Assembly (NCBI GenBank): GCA_027924645.1
Contig: BSBN01001484.1
Location: 682,001-746,000, forward strand
From: Cunninghamia lanceolata
Taxonomy: Eukaryota; Streptophyta; Pinopsida; Cupressales; Cupressaceae
DNA: 64,000 bases
Direction: 5' to 3'
Part shown: one piece after another, positions 12,197 through 21,399 of the stretch
How the letters are laid out: each line of letters starts with the position of its first letter
Numbering within the stretch: position 1 is the first letter of the stretch
The notes under the pieces: model-generated
What the model saw: the letters and a program-made list of their open reading frames with translations, nothing else
The model's database searches: none
Told to the model about the DNA's origin: nothing
Translations under genes and position numbers: made by a program

Positions 12197-12205
12197 TATA
12201 AATAG
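12197..12205 (+). promoter_or_regulatory. Antisense TATA box for the E2 PMD gene
   Basis: TATAAATAG on the strand opposite to gag-pol starts 304 bp from the LTR edge. CTCATTTGCACACTTG starts 30 bp downstream at 12227, the expected distance for initiation. E4 has TATAAATAG at 56082 with the same two distances and CTCATTTGTGCACTTG. Shared blocks between LTR and TATA box support homology. Confidence 0.7.
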
Positions 12206-12439
12206 TGATGTGGGGTCCCCTTTCTACTCATTTGCACACTTGTCATTTGAGGAGAGATTATAGGGAGACCTAGTGTATAGTAGAACAGAGAAAAGCAGTC
12301 AATGAAGATGCAACAGATTCTAGTAGAGAACCATAGGTTTGAGAGGATCTGACGATTTGGGCGGCCAACAGAGTATGGACCCCCAGTATGTATGCATTTA
12401 ATTTCAGTCATCATGCATTTATTATGGTCAAAAATTTAG

Positions 12440-12800
12440 GTCAAAAGTCATGGTTTTGGATGCACTGTTTAGCTAGTTTTGCACATATGATAATTTAGGC
12501 TGCGCATATAATGCGATTCCATGCATTTGGTAAAGGAATCGGCACATATGTGATGTTTTCGTATTTCATCAACAATCTTGCACATTCAAAGTAAAGGTGC
12601 GCATACACGCATCCATGGGATGTTGCGCATGTAAATAGGGTTTTGACGCATCTGACCTGAGACTACACAATTGGTCTTAGATGCACATTTAAATGCAAAC
12701 TCCGCGCATTTGGTTGAAATTGCACATTTGATTAGGGATTCAGCGCACTTGTCTAATTATGTGCAAATGATTAGGGCTCCCACATATTTGTTATAAAACT
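12440..12800 (+). repeat. GCGCATTTG-type short repeats in the PMD leader
   Basis: At least eight loose copies of TGYRCATTTG or GCGCAT-like words lie between the antisense TATA box and the PMD reading frame, for example near 12500, 12590, 12690, 12715 and 12740. The same words occur in the gag leader on the opposite strand (31600-31810, 33270-33420). Confidence 0.65.
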
Positions 12801-13049
12801 GCGCTTCCAAGAAACAGAGCTAAGCATATGATGAAAGTAGACAATAATCTAGCTGATTTGGTTAAGTCAGTCATCTCGATCGATGTTGGCCAATAGATAG
12901 GTCATCTTGGAGATTGATAGAATCTCCAAAAAGATGATAAGATAGGTTTTGATGATAAGATGGCTAGGTAACTGGTTTGATAGAAATGATAGATATGCAG
13001 CTTAGTTGTTATGTTAATGTGCTTTGTTACTTTGATTGTAGGAGGAGCT

Positions 13050-13362
13050 AGATAATGTTTTGATGTTGCGAGAGAGATTTCCTATTACCCAGCTACTGTG
13101 ACCGTACTTGACCGAGACTGATCACTTGGTCCTTGGATCAGTGGGATTATGGTATGTCTGCTTTATGCCTGAGGTGGGGGCGAATATGGGATTGTTGACT
13201 GCTCTTGGGGAGAGAGACTGGCACCTTTCACTTGCCATCAAGAGAGATGGCAGTGACCTTGGAGGATGTGTATCAGATTCTACAAATTTTGATTCAGGGT
13301 GAGTTGGTTGAGTATGAGTCACACACTAGAGTAGGATTGGCAGAGTTTGATGACCCAGGCAA
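13050..13362 (+). pseudogene. Plant mobile domain (PMD) fragment, copy A
   Basis: Translated pieces match the PMD (aminotransferase-like/MAIN-type plant mobile domain): GLLTALGER, then in the next frame TGTFHLPSREMAVTLEDVYQIL and IQGELVEYE. The signature is FHLP...E.TVTL.DV. A frameshift near 13205 splits it. It breaks off after DD(P) at about 13362, where minus-strand copia sequence is joined. The next 150 bp of the gene are repeated at 19667-19830 in copy B. It is read on the strand opposite to E2 gag-pol, downstream of the antisense TATA box. PMD proteins occur both in host genes (MAIN family) and in transposons; here it is an element gene. Confidence 0.75.
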
Positions 13363-13459
13363 TTCTTCTTGGCAAGCCATGTGTGCTCTTGAGATCTTCC
13401 TTCTAGCAGTTAAACTATACTATGGAGGAACCCACTCTGATACCAATTGAAGAGCACAC
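13363..13459 (-). mobile_element. Copia fragment: internal start and primer site
   Basis: On the minus strand it reads TTGGTATCAGAGTGGGTTCC and then about 75 bp of internal sequence, matching 8054-8148 and 19511-19615. The first bases of the adjoining LTR (13451-13459) are cut by the insertion at 13460 and continue at 18828. Confidence 0.65.
13455..13459 (+). repeat. Left target duplication CACAC
   Basis: CACAC directly precedes the 5' LTR at 13460 and recurs at 18828-18832 directly after the 3' LTR. Removing the element plus one copy restores the GAGCACACTTATACTGAG sequence seen uninterrupted at 8153-8170. Confidence 0.9.
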
Positions 13460-14613
13460 TGATGAAAGTAGATTGTCATTGATGTCAAAAAGGTGTTGGT
13501 ATTGACAAGAGTTTTTCATATCGTGATTGATAAGAGATGTCATCAGGATATATTCATGGTTTGGTGTTCATATTGTCTCTTTCTTGATCATACTTGGATC
13601 ATACTTGTTTGTGTTGGGTCATCTCATGCAGTGGTGTTTGAAGGAGTTGGGGGAAGATGAAATTGAACAGGTGGCACATATTTTTTTGAAAATTCATTTG
13701 ATGCAGATTGAAGAATTTTTGAAGAAGACAAAGAGATTTTTTACAGATTATGAAGGGTCAAGATAATAAAATGGCAAGAGAGATTAACAAAATATAGAGA
13801 AGATTTTCATATTGGAATGATGGACAGAAATTGTTTTGCAAAGATTGATTTTATTTTTGCACATGAATATGAAAATATTTTTGCAGATGATTTTTATGGA
13901 TTGAAAAATATTGTTGAAAGGAAATGGAAAGACAATTGAAGAAGATGAATATGTAGAGGTAATTTTTTTTGCAGGTGCTCTGTGAAATAATGGGATTACA
14001 GGAATATGAAAAGACATTCAACTTGTATATAATGGTTTTTTAGGTACATTGACGAGTGTGTGTTGATGAAGAAAATAGAGATGAGCAAATAATGTTATGT
14101 ATGTTATGAAGTTATGATATGTAGAGAAAAACCTTTTTGAAAAGAAAGATGAGTTGATTTAAATGGTGCAAATCAGATTGAACAGCAATCACTTCTTGCA
14201 CATGAGATTTTTGTTTTGATTGATTGAGAAAAGTCAGTGAGGCACAGTATGCCAGTGAGGCTTATAGGTCAGTGAGAGCATTTGTCAGTGAGACACTCAC
14301 ATCAGCCAGTGAGGCTTGTAAAGATATTTTTTAAGGTTAAGCCAGTGAGGCAGTTTTGGAGTGGTTTTTCTACCCCAGGAGGGTTTTCCACTCGTGCAAT
14401 TCTTGTGTCTTGATTTATATTGATTTTCTCTCTGTTTGTGTGTATGATTTATTCATGAGATTTTAATCTCATCATTCATTCTCAGTTATGTGCACATGTG
14501 TGTAACAAATGATATCTTTCTTTCTTCATGTCTTGAAAGTTAAATTTGTAAAAGGTTAAAATTTATACAACACTGATTCACCCCCCCTCTCAGTGTTGTC
14601 CTGAACTCCTACA
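13460..14613 (+). mobile_element. 5' LTR of the gag-only element
   Basis: 1154 bp, TGATGAAAGTAG...CTGAACTCCTACA. A run of CAGTGAGGC-like words lies at 14240-14355. The conserved GTGGTTTTTC...GGGTTTTCCAC motif lies at 14359-14393. The open frame at 13527-13766 is repeated exactly in the 3' LTR and is not a gene. Confidence 0.95.
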
Positions 14614-14615
14614 AT

Positions 14616-14628
14616 TGGTATTAGAGCC
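14616..14628 (+). promoter_or_regulatory. Primer-binding site (initiator Met tRNA type)
   Basis: TGGTATTAGAGCC lies two bases after the 5' LTR and matches the plant initiator-Met tRNA primer site TGGTATCAGAGC with one C-to-T change. Confidence 0.85.
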
Positions 14629-14683
14629 TAGGTTCCCTTTTTGAAGTCTAATAGGCTCGGGTAGGTCCTGGTAGTGGAGTAAA

Positions 14684-15766
14684 ATGGGTAAGAAGAATAG
14701 AATTAAGGTCTCAAATAAAGAAAAGATTGATGATGATCAAAAACAAGCCTCAGTTAAGCCTAGCAATAATTTGTTGCATATGTCACCCCTGATAATTGAT
14801 ACAAAGAATGGTCCAGTAATTGAGAATATTGTTAAAAAGGAAGAAATTATTGTAAATGATGAAGCAGGCCTCTTTGTGGATGAAGTTGATTATGAAGTTG
14901 ATTTTGAAGGAGAGCTTCTATGTGCCTTGGATATAATCAAGCAACTTGGTAAAGAAAATAGGAGATTAAAAAACCAGCTTAAACAAGAGAAAGAATCCAA
15001 GGACAAAGTTGTTTTAGATCTTGAAGAGGCAAGAAATCTGGTTATGAACTTGAGAAGTCAAGTTAGTGAATCAGACAAATTAATTATCAATTTTAAGGTT
15101 GAAGTTGAGGAAGCTAAAAGGATAGCCAATGTAACAAAGTCTGAGTTGGAAACTAAAGTAGCTGAATGCCATAAGCTTAAAGGAGAACAAGTCTATTTAA
15201 GAAAAGAACTTGAGGATATTAAGAAGCAGTTTGAAAAGAGTCTAGGATTTGAAGAAGGACAATGCTCACATTTAATTGATCTAAGTCATCATGTTGCTAC
15301 TCCTGAGACTAAAGGCAAAAAGAAGATTGAAACTGAGGTGAGAACCAAAGAAGAGTTTGTCAAAATGCACAATCAAAGAAGAAATCTCAGAAGAACTACT
15401 CCAGTAAGGCAAGCATATATGTACAGGTACAATTACACATTTTTTGGTTATTGTTATGTCTGTAATCATTTTGGGCACAAAGCAGTTAATTGCAGAAGAA
15501 GTCAATTTGCTTCAATAAGAAATACTAATCTTGTATGTTTCAAGTGCAACTCTCTTGGTCACATACAAAGAAATTGTAAAATGCATAGAAGGTATGATCC
15601 TACTTGGAAGCATAAAATAAATGATCAAGGGATGTCAAAAAGGACAGAAGCTGAAAAAGTTTGGAGGAAGAAAGAACCCATGAAAGTTTGGAGATTGAAA
15701 CAAAGGAAAAAGAGTACAGATTCTAAACTTGTGCATCTTGCACAAGTAACTTCATCAATTACATAA
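14684..15766 (+). CDS. gag: Gag-like protein with coiled coil and two zinc knuckles (SIRE-type copia)
   Basis: A 360-residue intact frame, the ATG lying 56 bp after the primer site. Residues 1-80 are acidic and basic low-order sequence. Residues 80-180 form a clear coiled coil (DIIKQLGKENRRLKNQLKQEK and following). Residues 250-310 hold two CCHC zinc knuckles, CYVCNHFGHKAVNC and CFKCNSLGHIQRNC, preceded by FFGY. The tail is strongly basic. In SIRE-type copia such knuckles end a longer Gag; the usual N-terminal capsid domain (UBN2/DUF4219 type) is not visible here, so this is probably a truncated Gag that binds RNA and oligomerises. No protease or other pol gene follows. It is the best-preserved gene in the window and may be expressed from the LTR. 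Lineage assignment is inference from motif spacing. Confidence 0.85.
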   Translation: MGKKNRIKVSNKEKIDDDQKQASVKPSNNLLHMSPLIIDTKNGPVIENIVKKEEIIVNDEAGLFVDEVDYEVDFEGELLCALDIIKQLGKENRRLKNQLKQEKESKDKVVLDLEEARNLVMNLRSQVSESDKLIINFKVEVEEAKRIANVTKSELETKVAECHKLKGEQVYLRKELEDIKKQFEKSLGFEEGQCSHLIDLSHHVATPETKGKKKIETEVRTKEEFVKMHNQRRNLRRTTPVRQAYMYRYNYTFFGYCYVCNHFGHKAVNCRRSQFASIRNTNLVCFKCNSLGHIQRNCKMHRRYDPTWKHKINDQGMSKRTEAEKVWRKKEPMKVWRLKQRKKSTDSKLVHLAQVTSSIT

Positions 15767-17662
15767 TACATGGCATGAAGTTAGGGGGAGTTGTTCTTGA
15801 TATATCAATTATCCCCAATCAGTTTCAGAAGGATATCATTTGATATGGTGATCTTGTCAATCTTATGAAATAAAGTTTCTTGAAGTTGATGATGATATTG
15901 CTAACAATGTTGATAGTGATTCAGGTGTTCTTTGGTTCTTTATGCACAATATGTTCAGGGGTTCAATACACAAAGTGTCATGCACAGGATCAACCTAGTG
16001 ATCTTTATAGCCTTCATTCATTTCAGATGGTCTTCATTTTTTTAATATCAGAAAGGGTGTGCAAGAATATATTGGTTGAAGGTTAAAAGTTTATGTTGTC
16101 TTTATTATGGAAGTTTTTGGCTAGAACATCTCTTGGTTATTTATCATGTTATCTTGGATTGTGATTTGTGCTTATTGGTGTTGTTACAAGAAGTGCTATT
16201 GTGCAGAATATGGTACAGTCAATGGGCAATTTATAAATAGTGGTTTGATGCTTTTTGCTTTCAAGTCCTATGCTTCATGGTTTCTTATTACTCACAAGTT
16301 GAAAAGTTGTGCAGTATGCAGATGTGCAAGATCAGAATATCAACAAATTGCAAATATGATCAGTGCCTTAAATTTTCAAAGGCTAGTGGTATCAAAGAGT
16401 TTGATGATATTAAATAACTTAGTTGAGTTAGTATGTTGTTTTAGTTCAATGGGATCTTAACATGGTGAAATATTTGTTGTCATGCCAAAGAGATTAAGAT
16501 GTTTTCAAAAAGTTCTTATCTGAAATTAGCATGTGTTGGCTAAAGTGGCTGAAAATGAAAAATTCAATTCATAGCACTTATCTCTGCATTTGATCTGTGC
16601 AAAGTGTTGGTGTAGGAAGAACTTATTAATGCAGTTTGGTTTGAGTGTGCTCAGGGATGTCAAGTCATGCTTATATGGAAGTGTTCTTGATGTGATAATC
16701 TAGTATTAGGTATGTGCTTCAAGCTATGACATCTAGAGATGCTTGTAAAATTGATGGTGGTGCCTTTGTTCAGAGGCAAGTAAAGGTCTTGTCTTGAATC
16801 AGTTATGGCAGATGATAATGATGGTCTTCATTTTTTTCAAAAAGGGTGTCATCAGAGGAAGTTAAAGGTATGTCTTGAATCAACAATAGCAGATTCTTAT
16901 CATCATGAATTATTCTTGTTCAAAGGTTAACATGAGTTTATGCCTTCAAAGTGTTCATAATTCAATATGCTTATAATGGTTATGATCATGCTATAACATC
17001 TTTAAGTGGAGTTGTTCTCAGGGGGAGTTAATCAGAGGATTGAGTTGTCACTATCTTGGGAGATTTGAAAAGAGATATGTTTTCTTCATGCTCATATTGG
17101 TATTTCTTGTCAGGACAGGAAGTGGATAAGTGCTGAGTTGAGTTGAGTTATGTTGATTAGTCTTGTCAGTGTTTACCAATGGTATTTCTGAGCAGTGTTT
17201 TGTTTGTGAACTTTAACACATGGGAGATCTTGGAGATTTGTTATTTCAGGTCAAAAAGTGTTGGTTCAGGAGCTTGTTAAAGGAAGTAATCAGAGGATCT
17301 CATTGATGTCAGTGTTTCATCTTCATCTACAAATTTGTGTTGTGATTAGAAGTGGTATAGTGTAGTCTATGGGCAGCTTGTAATAGTGGTTTGGTGCTTG
17401 GTTTGATATGCCTTACATGATTGTTTGATGTCTTGTTGCTCTCAAGTTTTTATGGTTGTTCAATATGCAGATGAACATGGAAAGAGCTCAGAGCTCTCAG
17501 GAAAAGTTTTGGACAACAAATTGAAAAATAATCAATGCCTTAAGTGGTATTTCAATTCTTGGTTGGTATGAAGGATGATAAGGGGGAGATAATAGCCTTT
17601 GTCATCAGATGTCAAAAAGGGGGAGAAAGAAAAATGTATCAAGTAGTTTTGCCATCAATGAC
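15767..17662 (+). other. Non-coding internal region of the gag-only element
   Basis: No pol domain can be read in any frame. Short frames (15880-16086, 16146-16460) have no family signature. GGGGGAG motifs recur: AGGGGGAGTT at 15782 and 17020, then AAGGGGGAGATAA near 17580, AAAAGGGGGAGAAAG near 17612 and the final tract at 17663. It probably derives from the deleted or scrambled 3' part of a copia internal region. Confidence 0.6.
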
Positions 17663-17674
17663 AAAGGGGGAGAT
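17663..17674 (+). promoter_or_regulatory. Polypurine tract of the gag-only element
   Basis: AAAGGGGGAGAT directly precedes the 3' LTR and matches the tract of the copia at 57223-61918 (TGACAAAGGGGGAGAT on its strand). Confidence 0.88.
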
Positions 17675-18827
17675 TGATGAAAGTAGATTGTCATTGATGT
17701 CAAAAAGGTGTTGGTATTGACAAGAGTTTTTCATACCGTGATTGATAAGAGATGTCATCAGGATATATTCATGGTTTGGTGTTCATATTGTCTCTTTCTT
17801 GATCATACTTGGATCATACTTGTTTGTGTTGGGTCATCTCATGCAGTGGTGTTTGAAGGAGTTGGGGGAAGATGAAATTGAACAGGTGGCACATATTTTT
17901 TTGAAAATTCATTTGATGCAGATTGAAGAATTTTTGAAGAAGACAAAGAGATTTTTTACAGATTATGAAGGGTCAAGATAATAAAATGGCAAGAGAGATT
18001 AACAAAATATAGAGAAGATTTTCATATTGGAATGATGGACGGAAATTGTTTTGCAAAGATTGATTTTATTTTTGCACATGAATATGAAAATATTTTTGCA
18101 GATGATTTTTATGGATTAAAAAATATTGTTGAAAGGAAATGGAAAGACAATTGAAGAAGATGAATATGTAGAGGTAATTTTTTTGCAGGTGCTCTGTGAA
18201 ATAATGGGATTACAGGAATATGAAAAGACATTCAACTTGTATATAATGGTTTTTCAGGTACATTGACGAGTGTGTGTTGATGAAGAAAATAGAGATGAGC
18301 AAATAATGTTATGTATGTTATGAAGTTATGATATGTAGAGAAAAACCTTTTTGAAAAGAAAGATGAGTTGATTTAAATGGTGCAAATCAGATTGAACAGC
18401 AATCACTTCTTGCACATGAGATTTTTGTTTTGATTGATTGAGAAAAGTCAGTGAGGCACAGTATGCTAGTGAGGCTTATAGGTCAGTGAGAGCATTTGTC
18501 AGTGAGACACTCACATCAGCCAGTGAGGCTTGTTAAGATATTTTTTAAGGTTAAGCCAGTGAGGCAGTTTTGGAGTGGTTTTTCTACCCCAGGAGGGTTT
18601 TCCACTCGTGCAATTCTTGTGTCTTGATTTATATTGATTTTCTCTCTGTTTGTGTGTATGATTTATTCATGAGATTTTAATCTCATCATTCATTCTCAGT
18701 TATGTGCACATGTGTGTAACAAATGATATCTTTCTTTCTTCATGTCTTGAAAGTTAAATTTGTAAAAGGTTAAAATTTATACAACACTGATTCACCCCCC
18801 CTCTCAGTGTTGTCCTGAACTCCTACA
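17675..18827 (+). mobile_element. 3' LTR of the gag-only element
   Basis: 1153 bp, near-identical to 13460-14613. Differences seen: one fewer T in the run near 18180, and single-base changes near 17736, 18040, 18118, 18256, 18467 and 18533; five of the six substitutions are transitions. Confidence 0.95.
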
Positions 18828-18832
18828 CACAC
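18828..18832 (+). repeat. Right target duplication CACAC
   Basis: Matches 13455-13459 and confirms that 13460-18827 is one integration event. Confidence 0.9.
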
Positions 18833-19488
18833 TTATACTGAGAGGGAGGTGAATCGGTATAAGTTAAACTTTTACTTATTTAAACTTAATATCCACAACA
18901 ACAACAAGCATGCAAGATATAACAATTAAGAATACAAGAAGAACACCAGATTTATGTGGAAACGCTTTCAGGAGAAAACCACAACAAAATATTGCTTATA
19001 TAAAATTCTCTTACAAACTTTGTAGGCACCAACCTACATGAGACACCAATCCCCATTAATATTTTTAGGCACCAACCCACTAGAGACACCAATCCCCATT
19101 AATCTTTGTAGGCACCAACCCACTAGAGACACCAATCCCCACTACTGAGTACCAACCCAACAAGAGACACCAATCTCTTCTATATGAGGCACCAACCTCT
19201 CTAATATGAGATGAAATTTTCATAATACCTTCATTAAATCTACAACTTCACTCCACACATTTATTCTCCTTCACAAATCTGCCTTTGAATGATCTATTAT
19301 TTTCTTCATGCACAAATCTATTCATGTATATATGATATACACACTTCCCTCCTCCTATTTAACCTTCACATCACTCACACTTCTCCTTATATATCTTTTT
19401 ATTTCATTGCTTCAGAAATCTACTAGTCTATGACTGATTTATCTTTTATTTTCCACACACACTCTTCTCCACAAAAACTTATGTTCTT
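18833..19488 (-). mobile_element. Truncated copia LTR fragment
   Basis: It continues the LTR begun at 13451 and matches 8161-8836, including 43-bp repeats at 19024-19210. It stops at TTATGTTCTT, where the intact LTR at 8149-9572 continues for about 735 bp more. After it comes a rearranged junction. Confidence 0.75.
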
Positions 19489-19666
19489 GGCATCTTCTTG
19501 GCAAGCCATGTGTTTGATGACTCAAACAATTCTTCTTGGCAAGCCATGTATGCTCTTGAGATCTTCCTTCTAGCAGTTAAACTATACTATGAAGGAACCC
19601 ACTCTGATACCAATTGACAAGCACATTTATACTGAGAGGGAGGTGAATCAGTATAAGTTATACTGA
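19489..19666 (-). mobile_element. Second copy of copia internal start with primer site, rearranged
   Basis: TTCTTGGCAAGCCATG occurs twice (about 19496 and 19531), then the internal start and primer site as at 13363-13459, then 40 bp of LTR end. PMD copy B follows directly at 19667. A short TTTGATGACTCA scrap of PMD sequence at 19513 mirrors the copy A junction. This points to a local duplication across a PMD-copia junction. Confidence 0.55.
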
Positions 19667-21399
19667 GACTGGCACCTTTCACTTGCCGATAGGGGAGATG
19701 GTGGTGACCTTGGAGGATGTGTATCAGATTCTGTGGATTCTGATTCAGGGTGAGTTGGTTGAGTATGAACACAATGGAGCAGGATTGGCAGAGTGTAGAT
19801 GGGTGTTTGATGACCCAAACTTGGAGGGGATAGAGATTAGTTGGGCTGATATGGTGGATTATTGTGAGCCCCTGCCAGCCAAATTAGTAGGTTTGATTAG
19901 AGGTGTGGTTTGCCCAGACAAGAGATCACGTGGGTTTCCAGTTGGATGGGGGAGGACCCTGGATAGGATGATATCAGAAGGGGCATGATTTTCCTGGGGT
20001 GTTTTTATACTTGCTCACTTGTATCATGATCTGCATCAGTTAGTGTATGATGGAGCCACTAGTCTGTTTGCTGGTGTGTCACTATTATAGATTTGGCTTG
20101 GTTGCACATAGATGTCACACGACCTATAGGGATGGGTGTTAGAAGCCATGATAGACCTTACTCTTATAGGTTCTAGGAGACTCTTTCCTAGCCCAAGCTG
20201 GGAAAGCTTGAGTATTGGTGGCATACATTGGATAATGTCAACACAATTGAGTGGCGCCCATACTTGGATTGTGAGGTGTGGCATGAGGATGCTGTAGAGC
20301 TACCATATTGTTTCTAGACATGATGGTTGATAGGGAGGACTCCCTATATTCTTGAGTGGCATATTGTTTCTCGTGTGCTTCGACAGTTTGGTAGGGTCTA
20401 GGGGATGCCCCAGGGGACTACCATATTTGCTCGGATGCACAAGGAGCATCCATGGTGGGGTTTGATTGCATCTTATGACACTACTAGAGATGAATTTCTA
20501 TAGATTCCATACCAGGCATGGGATTTGCAGAGACATATTGTGGATGCAGGTATGACTGCTGACTACGTTGCACACTTTACAGTGCACCCCTTCCTGAGAT
20601 ACTCTAGACCTGGTGAGTGGACACCTAGATTAGAGCATGGAGAGGAGGGAGATGATGATGCTCCATGGAAGAGGAGGAGGTGACAGTGAGGTGGGAGAGG
20701 TGGCCGAGGTGGAGGTGATGATGGTGGCGAGGGTCGTGGAGGTGGTGGGGGTGATGATGGAGACGATGGGGATGATGGGGGTGATGGAGGGAAGAGGAGA
20801 GTGAGACAGAGGGTGCCACAGATTCAGGTGCAACCTCAGCCTTAGGTGCAAACACAGATTTAGGCATAGGGTCATGTGCATGCACAGGGCCATGTGCAGG
20901 CACAAGTTCAGCCATAGGTGTAGGCACAAGTGCTAGTATAGGGATAGGATGATGGGCAGATGACTGCCTTACGAGCCCAGGTGGCTCAGCTACAGGGGGA
21001 GTTGGACAGTTGCGACAACAGATCACCCAACTGTAGGGGGATGTTAGGACAACCATCCTAGAGTGGGACATCACCATTTAGAGGTATACCGAGGTAGAGG
21101 CTCTACTGGAGCAGGTACAACAAATTGTAGCACAAGGTCCCACTGGGAAGACCATGGCAGAGATGGTTCGAGCTAGGCAGGAGATATTTTACTAGAGATC
21201 TTTGTATGAGCAGGTGGTTCCCCCAAAGCAAAGACTAGGGAGTTTCCATCCCAGTTCACGCAGTAGGTCTAGACGGACCCTATCAGAGAGCAGAGGAGTT
21301 ATGGGGCCACCACCTCCTTGAGTGCCACTGGGGACAGGTCCTACAGGTCCACAGCTTCAGCCTCAGCAGCCAGCACCTTCTGGAGGCAGTACCTCCTAG
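19667..21399 (+). pseudogene. Plant mobile domain gene, copy B, with low-complexity C-terminus
   Basis: The E2 antisense extra ORF. The PMD is readable from GTFHLP onward: MVVTLEDVYQILWILIQGE (about 19690), PAKLVGLIRGVV, RGFPVGWGRTLDRM, then in other frames LAHLYHDLHQLVYDGATSLF, and near 20480-20620 SYDTTRDEF, YQAWDLQRHIVDAGM and FTVHPFLRYSRPGEWTPR. A Gly/Asp-rich stretch follows (20640-20790), then Gln-rich sequence and a C-terminus ending PAPSGGSTS with TAG at 21397-21399. Frameshifts and stops (20031, 20091 and others) break it. Orientation is opposite to E2 gag-pol. PMD ORFs in Tat elements are known; the host-cell role of the domain is not established here. Confidence 0.75.
20640..20800 (+). 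repeat. GGTGATGAT/GGAGG low-complexity tract
   Basis: Irregular G- and GAT-rich trinucleotide-like repeats encode a Gly/Asp-rich linker after the PMD. On the other strand they give a false His-rich frame. Confidence 0.75.

Larger units (their letters stand above)
13460..18827 (+). mobile_element. Young non-autonomous copia-derived element with gag only
   Basis: A complete LTR element of 5368 bp: 5' LTR, Met-tRNA primer site, one intact gag frame, about 1.9 kb of non-coding DNA, polypurine tract, 3' LTR, and CACAC target duplications. There is no protease, integrase, RT or RNase H. The LTRs differ at only six substitutions and one 1-nt indel by eye over about 1153 bp, making it the youngest insertion in the window. 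It must have moved with enzymes from another element; SIRE-like copia is the obvious donor because gag, polypurine tract and LTR ends are of that type. It sits inside a minus-strand copia LTR fragment, itself inside E2. Confidence 0.92.

Noticed and set aside
13527..13766. 79-codon ORF present identically at 13527 and 17742
   Set aside because: It lies inside the two LTR copies, so the repetition comes from LTR duplication; the sequence has no domain signature.
20625..21077. His/Pro-rich minus-strand ORF
   Set aside because: It is the reverse of the GGTGATGAT low-complexity tract that encodes the Gly/Asp-rich tail of the PMD gene.
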